A stretch of DNA of 64,000 nt from Chryseobacterium sp. MEBOG06 (GTDB lineage: Bacteria; Bacteroidota; Bacteroidia; Flavobacteriales; Weeksellaceae). The stretch is from the NCBI RefSeq assembly GCF_021869765.1, contig NZ_CP084580.1, forward strand, positions 2,418,001 to 2,482,000. The letters are read 5' to 3'. A model generated the notes under the pieces. It was not told the origin of the DNA. It did no database searches and was given only the letters and a program-made list of their open reading frames with translations. Below, piece by piece: positions 14,700 through 22,162 of this stretch. The position numbers and the translations under genes were made by a program. The stretch's first letter is position 1; each line of letters starts with the position of its first letter.

Positions 14700-14842
14700 G
14701 ACTTCAGATGCCATGCATCACCTGTCAGATATTGACGGTAAAAAACAATTTGTTCGTTAAAAGACAAAGTTAAATTTGAAGCTAGTTTTTAGTCTGAAAT
14801 CTGAAATCTAACTTCTAAGATCTACAATTAGAAAAAATAGAA

Positions 14843-16342
14843 ATGAAAAGTTTAGACATTCATAAAAGTGAATATTTAAAACAGTTTGAAGATCAGATTT
14901 ACGGAAGGAATCTTTTCAGAACTCAGGAAGAGGAAAGATTAGATGCTCCCAACGAAGAATGTGGGATTTTCGGATTGTATTCGGACAATGATCTGGATAC
15001 ATTCTCTCTTTCGCAGTTCGGACTTTTTGCTTTGCAGCACAGAGGTCAGGAAGCTTGTGGTATTTCCGTCTTAAAAGATGGAAGAATCACCAATATGAAA
15101 GATGAAGGACTGGTTTTAGATGTTTATAAAGACATTCAGGAACCTGAAACTTTTATGGGAAATTCTGCAATCGGGCATACCCGTTATACCACTGCAGGAG
15201 ATAAAAAGAAATATAATTTCCAGCCATTTTTCGCCAAAAACGAATATGATCAGATTATACTTTCTATAGCACACAATGGTAACCTTACCAATGCGAAAGA
15301 ATTAAAAACTGAATTGGAAGCTGAGGGCGTAGTTTTCAGAGCAACATCTGATTCAGAGGTTATTTTAAGATTAATTCAAAAGAATCTTGACTTAGGACTT
15401 CGTGGTGCTATTAAAGCAACCATGGAGAAAATAAAAGGGGCTTATTCTGTAGTGGGAATGACAAGAAACAAGTTTTTTGCATTCAGAGACTTCAACGGAA
15501 TCCGTCCTTTGGTTTTAGGAGCTATTGATGAGAGATCTTATGTAGTAGCATCTGAGTCTGTAGCATTAGATGCTGTAGGCGCTCAGTATGTACGTGATAT
15601 CCTTCCTGGTGAGATCATTTACACCAGTGAAAATGAACCAGGGAAACTTCATTCTTATATGATGGATGAGGCAAAAGGAAAACAAAGAATCTGCTCTTTC
15701 GAATACATCTATTTTGCAAGACCCGACTCTACCTTAGAAAACATTAATGTTTATGAGATCAGAGAAAAATCCGGAGAGAAAATCTGGGAACAGTCTCCTG
15801 TAGAAGCAGATCTTGTAATCGGAGTTCCGGATTCCGGGGTTCCGGCTGCTATTGGTTTCTCGAAAGCTTCAGGAATACCTTTCCGTCCTGTTTTGATCAA
15901 AAACAGATATATTGGAAGAAGTTTTATCGTTCCTACTCAGGAAATGAGAGAAAGAGTAGTTAATCTGAAACTGAACCCTATTATTTCTGAAATGAAAGAC
16001 AAGAGAGTTGTAATCATTGATGACTCTATTGTTCGTGGGACAACGTCTAAAAGACTGGTTAAGATTCTAAAAGATGCAGGAGTAAAGGAAATTCATTTCA
16101 GAAGTGTTTCTCCGCCAATTATTGCTCCATGTTACCTGGGAATTGATACTCCGTCAAAAGATGATTTGATTTCTGCAAATATGTCTACAGAAGAGCTTAA
16201 AAATTATTTAGGAGTAGATTCCTTAGAGTTTTTAAGTATAGACAATTTGAAAACTATTTTAGGATCTTCCAATCACTGTTTCGGATGCTTCACTGAAGAA
16301 TATCCTGTAGGAAAAGGAGAGGAAATAGAATTATTCAGTTAA
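14843..16342 (+). CDS. purF: Amidophosphoribosyltransferase
   Basis: The 499-residue enzyme transfers glutamine amide nitrogen to PRPP, the first committed step of purine synthesis. NEECGIFG places the nucleophilic Cys40 after a 39-residue propeptide that must be removed. The class II glutaminase domain (41-270) shows ALQHRGQEACG and GHTRYTT. The PRPP loop is VIIDDSIVRGTTSKR. Cysteines in QRICSFEY, APCYLGID and NHCFGCF match the four [4Fe-4S] ligands of the Bacillus-type, oxygen-sensitive PurF. A terminator follows at 16370-16393. Confidence 0.96.
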   Translation: MKSLDIHKSEYLKQFEDQIYGRNLFRTQEEERLDAPNEECGIFGLYSDNDLDTFSLSQFGLFALQHRGQEACGISVLKDGRITNMKDEGLVLDVYKDIQEPETFMGNSAIGHTRYTTAGDKKKYNFQPFFAKNEYDQIILSIAHNGNLTNAKELKTELEAEGVVFRATSDSEVILRLIQKNLDLGLRGAIKATMEKIKGAYSVVGMTRNKFFAFRDFNGIRPLVLGAIDERSYVVASESVALDAVGAQYVRDILPGEIIYTSENEPGKLHSYMMDEAKGKQRICSFEYIYFARPDSTLENINVYEIREKSGEKIWEQSPVEADLVIGVPDSGVPAAIGFSKASGIPFRPVLIKNRYIGRSFIVPTQEMRERVVNLKLNPIISEMKDKRVVIIDDSIVRGTTSKRLVKILKDAGVKEIHFRSVSPPIIAPCYLGIDTPSKDDLISANMSTEELKNYLGVDSLEFLSIDNLKTILGSSNHCFGCFTEEYPVGKGEEIELFS

Positions 16343-16369
16343 TATATTTTTTTTGAATATAAAGAAAGT

Positions 16370-16393
16370 AGAGTCAGGCTTAGGTCTGACTCT
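16370..16393 (+). terminator. Intrinsic terminator after purF
   Basis: An 8-bp stem (16370-16377 with 16386-16393) followed by TTTTTCTTTT. Confidence 0.85.
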
Positions 16394-16484
16394 TTTTCTT
16401 TTATAAATGTAGCAAAAGCTTAATATTCCTGTATTACATAGTACACAACTAAGTTTTAATTTTATCAGATTAAAATTTCAAGAT

Positions 16485-17432
16485 ATGAAAAGCATTTTTT
16501 TTACAGGGATATTTCTTGTATTTTCTCAATTTTATTCTTCTCAGACTTTTGATAAACAAGCCCATCGTGGAGGAAAATCTTTATATCCGGAGAATACAGT
16601 CCCGGCAATGAAGAATGCTTTAAAGATGAATATTACGACACTGGAAATGGATTTGGCGATCACTAAAGATAAAAAAGTAATTCTTTCCCATGATGCTTTC
16701 CTTTCTCCTGAGCTGGTAACAAAGCCGGACGGAACCTATATTCCGAAAGATTCCGGTTTCTATTATAAAATTTATGATATGCCTTATGCCAAGATTCAGA
16801 CATTCGATGTAGGCTTAAAGAAACTCAATAATTATCCTGATCAAAAGAAAATGAAGGCTCGGAAGCCTCTTTTTTCAGAAGTGATAGATGCTTGTGAAGC
16901 ATATTCACGTGAGCTTAAAAGACCTTTGCCTTTTTATAATATAGAAACCAAAACGCGCCCTTTCTCTGATCATATCTTTCATCCAGAGCCAAAGGAATTC
17001 GTAGATCTGATGATGAAGATTATTGTTGAAAAAGGAATCAAGGAGCGGGTGATTATTCAATCTTTTGATCCCAGAACACTGGAGATTATTCATAAAGAAT
17101 ATCCCAAAATAATGACTGCACTGCTGGTAGAAAAGGTAGATGATAAAAAAAGGGCTCAGCAGCAGGCTTATTTTAAAAATATCTCCTCAGAGAAGTTTAA
17201 GATGTATCCTGATCATATGAATGGAGTAGCAGAGGACATGAAATTCCTGAGTTTTACTCCAACAATCTACAGTCCTGATCATAATATTGTTACTGCCCAG
17301 CTTGTAAAGGAATGCCACGCATTGGGAATGAAAGTGATTCCCTGGACTGTAAATACTAAAGAAAGGTTAAAGGAACTAAAAGATATGGGAATAGACGGAG
17401 TAATCAGTGATGATCCACGGATATTTGAATAG
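16485..17432 (+). CDS. Exported glycerophosphodiester phosphodiesterase
   Basis: The 315-residue precursor has a signal peptide (1-20). A GDPD TIM-barrel follows with AHRGGKSLYPENTVPAM (catalytic His and the Glu-Asn-Thr motif), LEMDLAITKDKKVILSHD (metal-binding E-x-D and the second His) and the C-terminal GVISDDP. It hydrolyses glycerophosphodiesters to glycerol-3-phosphate and an alcohol, probably in the periplasm. The long YSRELKRPLPFYNIETKT segment carries the third metal-site Glu. It is a single gene ended by the terminator at 17471-17493. Confidence 0.92.
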   Translation: MKSIFFTGIFLVFSQFYSSQTFDKQAHRGGKSLYPENTVPAMKNALKMNITTLEMDLAITKDKKVILSHDAFLSPELVTKPDGTYIPKDSGFYYKIYDMPYAKIQTFDVGLKKLNNYPDQKKMKARKPLFSEVIDACEAYSRELKRPLPFYNIETKTRPFSDHIFHPEPKEFVDLMMKIIVEKGIKERVIIQSFDPRTLEIIHKEYPKIMTALLVEKVDDKKRAQQQAYFKNISSEKFKMYPDHMNGVAEDMKFLSFTPTIYSPDHNIVTAQLVKECHALGMKVIPWTVNTKERLKELKDMGIDGVISDDPRIFE

Positions 17433-17470
17433 TCTATCTATTACTTTCCTTTTAATGAAAGCATGTAAAT

Positions 17471-17493
17471 AGCCGGAAGAAATTCTTCCGGCT
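17471..17493. terminator. Bidirectional hairpin between convergent genes
   Basis: A perfect 10-bp stem (17471-17480 with 17484-17493), loop of 3 nt, between the GDPD gene and the convergent beta-barrel gene. Confidence 0.75.
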
Positions 17494-17545
17494 ATTTTAT
17501 CAATGCAGAAATCTGCATTTGGGGTTAAAAAATTGGTTTTATTTA

Positions 17546-18262
17546 TTAAAACTTGTAGTTTACACCTAATTGGAAAACTCTGTTGTTGTATGAATTCTCA
17601 CCAGCAGCTCTTTCCTTATTAATGTTAGTCAAGCTATTTACATATCTTGCATTAATACCAATGTTAGAAGTAATATCATATCCCAGACCCAGACCCAAAC
17701 CAAAGTTGAATTTGTTGATATCATCTTTGTTGATGTCTTCAGAATGAGAAACTTGTGTCGTGTTTGTTACATTACCTGAAGTGGTAGTAGTTGTAATATC
17801 ACCTTTGTTTTTTCCATTGATGAAATAACTGAACTCAGGTCCAGCTTCAATATAGAATTTTTCAAAAGGTCTCATTTGAACCATTAATGGAACGGAGATA
17901 TAATTCATTGTTAATTTATCCTGTACCTCAGTTTTAATTCTTCCTGTTGAAGTAGGAACGTCCGTAGAAGAGATAACATCTCTTGCTCCCATTTGGTTGT
18001 ACATTACCTCCGGTTGAAAGCTGAATTGCTTAGAGATTGGGATATTTACAAACACTCCTGCATGAAAACCTATTTTTTGAGCATTAAGACCAAACTTCTG
18101 CTCACTGATGTAAGCTGAGTTACCTCCGGCTTTAATTCCGAATCTGATAGGCTGAACATCATTTTTTAGTGGTGATGCAGTTGCAGTTGCTACTTTTTGC
18201 GTTTCCTGTGCAAAAGCTAGCGTACCAGCAGTTAATGCTAATCCTAAGAATAACTTCTTCAT
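17546..18262 (-). CDS. Outer-membrane beta-barrel (porin-like) protein, paralog 1
   Basis: The 238-residue precursor has a signal peptide ending LAFAQ. The mature part alternates in amphipathic strands: IRFGIKAGGNSAYIS, FSFQPEVMYNQMGARD, YISVPLMVQMRPFEKFYIEA, GPEFSYFI, LGLGLGYDITSNIGINARYV and the final LGVNYKF with an aromatic C-terminus typical of BAM substrates. It fits the outer-membrane beta-barrel 2 (PorT-like) group. It is the longest of four neighbours owing to larger loops, one rich in Thr around VTTTTTSG. An identical 16-bp upstream motif is shared with paralog 4. Confidence 0.85.
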   Translation of the reverse strand: MKKLFLGLALTAGTLAFAQETQKVATATASPLKNDVQPIRFGIKAGGNSAYISEQKFGLNAQKIGFHAGVFVNIPISKQFSFQPEVMYNQMGARDVISSTDVPTSTGRIKTEVQDKLTMNYISVPLMVQMRPFEKFYIEAGPEFSYFINGKNKGDITTTTTSGNVTNTTQVSHSEDINKDDINKFNFGLGLGLGYDITSNIGINARYVNSLTNINKERAAGENSYNNRVFQLGVNYKF

Positions 18263-18330
18263 AATTTTATCTTTTAATTTTACTATTTGCTTTTTTAATG
18301 TGATTTATCAATCTCACTTGAATTATTTTG

Positions 18331-18346
18331 CAAATTGCTTGCCAAA
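18331..18346. promoter_or_regulatory. Upstream 16-mer shared by beta-barrel genes (copy for paralog 1)
   Basis: CAAATTGCTTGCCAAA occurs here and again identically at 21661-21676, about 70-85 bp upstream of each start codon; a 15/16 copy lies at 18894-18909. Confidence 0.6.
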
Positions 18347-18655
18347 GTATGAAAACACTTGTTTTAAAGGCTTTTGTGAGGTTTTTTAATTTGGTTTTAT
18401 TTTATGTTTTTAATACTTTTTTATGAAATAATGTTTCTATAATATCACTTTTCTTAGAATATTTTAAAGCAAGAAAAGATTTACTATTTATAAATTAAAT
18501 CGAATATTTTTTAAAAATACAAATGACTGAAAAGATAAAAATTGGGATTGGAGAAAATTTCAATGGTTAAAAATCTTATCTTGATACCATTTTTTTACAG
18601 GCGGCTTTCTTTTTTTGGTCTCATTTGTGTCCTTTTGATAAATCTCATTATAAGC

Positions 18656-18693
18656 GAAAAAGTCAGACTTAAATGAATAAACCTGACTTTTTC
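18656..18693. terminator. Orphan hairpin terminator
   Basis: A perfect 11-bp stem (18656-18666 with 18683-18693), loop of 16 nt, T-rich arms on either strand. No recognised gene precedes it; the -7 box at 18906 on the minus strand is the nearest upstream signal. Confidence 0.6.
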
Positions 18694-18905
18694 TATTGAA
18701 ATCAAAATGTATTGTATAGTTAAAGTAATGTAATTCCATATTCCACTGTTTTCTACTTAAAAAATTCTTTGTACAGATATTTCGTTTTGAAATGCAGATT
18801 GATTTTTAAAAGAATCAATACATCTCATTTTTTACAACAGAAAGTATAAGTTGGAAATATTTTCGGAATAGGATACAGTCACAAATTTGTAGGCAAATTT
18901 CTTGC

Positions 18906-18913
18906 CAAAAGTA
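18906..18913 (-). promoter_or_regulatory. Orphan -7 box (TACTTTTG) with paralog-type leader motif
   Basis: Perfect TANNTTTG match overlapping the 18894-18909 copy of the shared 16-mer, in the same relation as at paralog 4, but without a beta-barrel gene downstream. Confidence 0.5.
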
Positions 18914-18985
18914 GAATAAGAAGGATGAAAACGGTGAAAAAATGAAGAACTTTCTTATATTGTACTGATAAATAAGTATATAAAA

Positions 18986-19010
18986 AAACCGACTATCTAA
19001 TAGCCGGTTT
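18986..19010 (-). terminator. Terminator after paralog 2
   Basis: A 6-bp stem (18986-18991 with 19005-19010) plus inner pairs, and a T-run on the minus strand. Confidence 0.65.
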
Positions 19011-19051
19011 ATATCAAATATAAAATTTATTGTTAAAGCTAAACGTGATGT

Positions 19052-19645
19052 TTAGAATTTATAGGCCAATCCTACCTGAAATACCCCATTTTTAGATTTA
19101 TCAGTGGAGAGGTCAGGTCGGTTTTTTATAACATCGTTTAAACCTGCAACATATCTTGCCGTAAGCCCAATGTTTTGAGTGAAATAGTATCCCGCACCAA
19201 GACCAATGCCAAAATCAAAAGTCCTGAAAATGTCTTTACCATCTGTAGAGCTTGATTTATATTTTAGCTTTGAATTGATCAGAAAGCTAAATTGAGGTCC
19301 TGCCTCCAAATATAAATTAGGAAGTGCGTTATATTGAATCATCAACGGAACAGAAATGTAATCTAAGTTTACTTTTGCATTACTGTCGGCTTTAGCTTTT
19401 GCACCCATTCCGCTGTATAAAACCTCTGGTTGGAAAGAGAAGTCCTGTGCTACAGGAACATTTGCAAACAGCCCGCCATAGAATCCTGCTTTTGAGTTAG
19501 AATCACTGTTAGAAAGGCTGGAAATATTAAGACCAGCTTTTAAACCAAATCTAACAGGAGAAGAAGACGTTGCAGCTGCAGCAGTTTTCTGAGCAAAAGT
19601 GAAAGTACCTGCCATAAGTGCAAGGCCTAATAAAATCTTTTTCAT
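19052..19645 (-). CDS. Outer-membrane beta-barrel (porin-like) protein, paralog 2
   Basis: The 197-residue precursor (signal peptide to TFAQ) is closely related to the next gene: both contain VRFGLKAGLN/IRFGLKAGLN, FSFQPEVLYSGMGAK, LDYISVPLMIQYNALPNLYL and FGIGLGAGYYFTQNIG, ending QVGLAYKF. It should fold as a small eight-stranded-type barrel in the outer membrane. Specific transport or adhesion roles are unknown. It has its own terminator (18986-19010), and a near-match -7 box (CAATTTTG) at 19710-19717, so it is probably a separate unit. Confidence 0.85.
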   Translation of the reverse strand: MKKILLGLALMAGTFTFAQKTAAAATSSSPVRFGLKAGLNISSLSNSDSNSKAGFYGGLFANVPVAQDFSFQPEVLYSGMGAKAKADSNAKVNLDYISVPLMIQYNALPNLYLEAGPQFSFLINSKLKYKSSSTDGKDIFRTFDFGIGLGAGYYFTQNIGLTARYVAGLNDVIKNRPDLSTDKSKNGVFQVGLAYKF

Positions 19646-20074
19646 AGCTATTTTATTTAATGATTATTTAAGTTTTATTTAACACTTTCTCTGTGATCAA
19701 ATGCTATGCCAAAATTGGAAATCATATTTTAAAATATTGAAAATCAGTTGGAGGTGGTGCCTTTTGTTTATTATGATACTTTTATCACTAAATATTTTTT
19801 TATAATTATTTAACATTTTAAAATGAATAAATCCTATTTTATATACTCGTTACTTTTTTGAAGCAAAACCTTTGAATCACCTATTTATTGTTTATGATAA
19901 AAAATATTCAATAAGTAGATTCTTGAATAATAGGAGGATTTTTTAGGTCTTTCCTTTAGACTTTCCTTATTTCTTATGAGTGTATTAAGGTTAAAAAGGA
20001 AAGAAGCTGCTTCAAAATGAAACAACTTCTTCTTATTAATTATAAAAATTTGAGGTCAAAATACAATTCAGTAC
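19646..20074. other. 429-bp intergenic region between paralogs 2 and 3
   Basis: Contains a weak -7 box for paralog 2 (19710-19717) and the terminator of paralog 3 (20001-20031). Otherwise AT-rich; no gene seen. Confidence 0.5.
20001..20031 (-). terminator. Terminator after paralog 3
   Basis: A 13-bp stem with two G-U type pairs (20001-20013 with 20019-20031). Confidence 0.65.
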
Positions 20075-20671
20075 TTAGAATTTGTAAGCCAAACCTACCT
20101 GGAATGCTCCGTTTTTCACAGAATCAGAACCATCAATTCTATTTTTTGCGATATCAGATAATCCCGCAACATATCTTACATTAACTCCGATGTTTTGAGT
20201 AAAGTAATATCCTGCACCAATACCAATACCAAAATCAAATCCTTTTGTCAAATCTTTAGTATCAATCTTTGTAGAGTTATCCTTCAATTGAGAACTTAAC
20301 AGAATGTTAAATTGAGGCCCGGCTTCAAGATAAAGGTTTGGAAGTGCATTATATTGAAACATTACCGGTATAGACAGGTAGTCTAAATTAAGTTTTGAAC
20401 TGCTGTCATATTTGTCTTTAGCTCCCATACCGCTATATAGTATTTCAGGCTGAACAGAGAAATCCTGAGCTACCGGAATTGTTGCAAATGCACCTGCATA
20501 AAATCCAGCTTTAGCTTTCAGATTATCCCCTGAAAGAGTAGACACGTTAAGACCTGCTTTTAGTCCAAATCTGATAGGAGATGAAGAGGCAGCTGATTTA
20601 GAAGTAGCAGTGCTTTGAGCAAAAGCGAAAGTTCCTGCAACCAGTGCAAGACCAAAAAGAATCTTTTTCAT
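20075..20671 (-). CDS. Outer-membrane beta-barrel (porin-like) protein, paralog 3
   Basis: The 198-residue precursor has a signal peptide (to AFAQ) and aligns by eye nearly end to end with paralog 2, differing mainly in the loops (for example KYDSSSKLNLDYLSIP against KADSNAKVNLDYISVP). This points to a recent duplication. Strand pattern and terminal aromatic residue (VGLAYKF) indicate an outer-membrane barrel. It has its own terminator. The ligand is unknown. Confidence 0.85.
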   Translation of the reverse strand: MKKILFGLALVAGTFAFAQSTATSKSAASSSPIRFGLKAGLNVSTLSGDNLKAKAGFYAGAFATIPVAQDFSVQPEILYSGMGAKDKYDSSSKLNLDYLSIPVMFQYNALPNLYLEAGPQFNILLSSQLKDNSTKIDTKDLTKGFDFGIGIGAGYYFTQNIGVNVRYVAGLSDIAKNRIDGSDSVKNGAFQVGLAYKF

Positions 20672-20874
20672 AGATTAGTTTTATTTTAATGTTGTTTAAT
20701 CTCCTGCTTACTTGCAAATAATGTACCAACAGTGTTTTTCTGTCTTGTGTTTAATGCTTTTTGTTTACAAATATGATCAACAACCTGATAGACAGTATTA
20801 ATGTTTTCGGATCAGAGATTAGACTATCAAGATTTAAGCCATTTCCGATATCAGAAGCTATTATAAAAAAAAAC

Positions 20875-20892
20875 CAGATTAAAACTAATCTG
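20875..20892 (-). terminator. Terminator after paralog 4
   Basis: A 7-bp stem (20875-20881 with 20886-20892), 4-nt loop, with eight T on the minus-strand 3' side. Confidence 0.7.
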
Positions 20893-20935
20893 ATCTTTTA
20901 TTGAATATAAAAAAATTTGTTAAAGAATGGTGTGC

Positions 20936-21577
20936 TTATTTAAATTTATAAGCTAATCCTACCTGGAATACGTTGTTTTTTACAGAGTCACCAGAATTGT
21001 TTTTATAAATATCTGTAAGACCTGCTGTATATCTGGCGGTAATTCCTAAGTTAGGAAGGAAGTAATAACCAGCTCCGATCCCTATACCAAAGTTGAATGT
21101 TTGGAAATCATCTTTGTTAAGAGTCGCAATTTGGGTACTGCTGTCATTGTTTGTAGAATTTTTGAATTTATCCTTAGCACTTACCAGGAATCCGAATTCA
21201 GGACCTGCTTCAAGGAAAAATTCCGGAGTTGCATTATACTGGAACATTACAGGTACTGCAACATATCCAAGGTTTCTCGAGTATTCACTTCTGTAAGTAT
21301 TACCAAGTGCTGAATACTCTCTGGTTACTTTTGAACCTAAGTCGTTATAAATAACCTCTGGCTGTACACTGAAATTACTTGCTACTGGAATGTTGGCAAA
21401 TACACCAGCGTTAAAACCGATTTTGGATTTAGAGTCACTTAAGTCTGCTCCGTTAGATAGTGAAGAAACGTTCATACCACCTTTTACCCCAAATGTTACA
21501 GGGTTCGTAGATGTCTTTTGTTGAGCGAATGCTAAGGTTCCTGCAGTTAATGCTAATCCTAAAATTAACTTTTTCAT
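20936..21577 (-). CDS. Outer-membrane beta-barrel (porin-like) protein, paralog 4
   Basis: The 213-residue precursor (signal peptide to LAFAQ) shares the family layout: VTFGVKGGMNVSSLS, FSVQPEVIYNDLGSK, YVAVPVMFQYNATPEFFLEA, GPEFGFL, FGIGIGAGYYFLPNLG and VFQVGLAYKFK. Its loops are longer than in paralogs 2 and 3 and closer in size to paralog 1, with which it also shares an identical upstream 16-mer. A perfect -7 box lies at 21673-21680. It is the first gene of the cluster in the direction of transcription but has its own terminator. Confidence 0.85.
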   Translation of the reverse strand: MKKLILGLALTAGTLAFAQQKTSTNPVTFGVKGGMNVSSLSNGADLSDSKSKIGFNAGVFANIPVASNFSVQPEVIYNDLGSKVTREYSALGNTYRSEYSRNLGYVAVPVMFQYNATPEFFLEAGPEFGFLVSAKDKFKNSTNNDSSTQIATLNKDDFQTFNFGIGIGAGYYFLPNLGITARYTAGLTDIYKNNSGDSVKNNVFQVGLAYKFK

Positions 21578-21660
21578 AACTTTTAATTTTTTAATTTTAC
21601 TCTTTCTAATTTTAAATTTTACTACCTGTCAACATTTTCAGTTGAACGCAGAGTATCTTC

Positions 21661-21676
21661 CAAATTGCTTGCCAAA
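21661..21676. promoter_or_regulatory. Upstream 16-mer shared by beta-barrel genes (copy for paralog 4)
   Basis: Identical to the copy at 18331-18346 and overlapping the -7 box at 21673-21680. Confidence 0.6.
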
Positions 21677-21680
21677 AATA
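21673..21680 (-). promoter_or_regulatory. -7 box (TATTTTTG) of paralog 4
   Basis: Perfect TANNTTTG match about 95 bp upstream of the ATG, implying a long leader. Confidence 0.5.
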
Positions 21681-22076
21681 TATTTCAGAATTAAAATTAA
21701 CTAAAAACAGGTTTGTTTATTGAAGGTAATTGCATTTAACATATTGTTTTTCAGGTTTTTATGAATTTAAATAAACATTTGTTTAGAAATGATCTAAATT
21801 GACAATTTTGTCAAAAATTGGGTTAAAAAGTTGAACGGCTGATCATAATTCTTCCATTCATCATTCAATTTTTTTATAGAATCAATAATTTCAAGGATTT
21901 TTTTATTCCAAATTCATTCTCTATGTTGAATGGTTTACGGTTTTTTTGCTTTTTAGTATATAATATTTGAGGCTGATATGACTTATTACTATCAGACAAT
22001 ATAGGATTTGAGATATTCCTTTAATCCAAATTCTGCAAAAGCATCTGCTAAACGTTATCTATCTCATTTTCTTTGC

Positions 22077-22084
22077 TAATTTTG
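22077..22084 (+). promoter_or_regulatory. -7 box (TAATTTTG) of the S74 surface protein gene
   Basis: Perfect TANNTTTG match 78 bp upstream of the ATG at 22163. Confidence 0.5.
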
Positions 22085-22162
22085 CGTTTCTTATAAAATA
22101 ATAACCTGATATTCTTACAAAATCGCTTATTGTATTGGTAAGAATTCATTAATTTCTACACC

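Larger units (their letters stand above)
18263..19051. other. 789-bp region with an apparently gene-less promoter/terminator unit
   Basis: From right to left it holds the terminator of paralog 2 (18986-19010), a perfect -7 box on the minus strand (18906-18913) overlapping a 15/16 copy of the upstream motif of paralogs 1 and 4, about 210 bp without a convincing gene, then a free-standing hairpin (18656-18693), then the upstream region of paralog 1. Two minus-strand mini-frames exist: 23 codons from 18828 and 59 codons at 18560-18739; the second crosses the hairpin and is doubtful. Confidence 0.55.
21578..22162. other. 585-bp divergent intergenic region
   Basis: Carries the -7 box of paralog 4 (21673-21680, minus), a short inverted repeat TTGACA-N4-TGTCAA (21799-21814) and the -7 box of the S74 surface protein (22077-22084, plus). 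No gene is visible. Confidence 0.55.
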
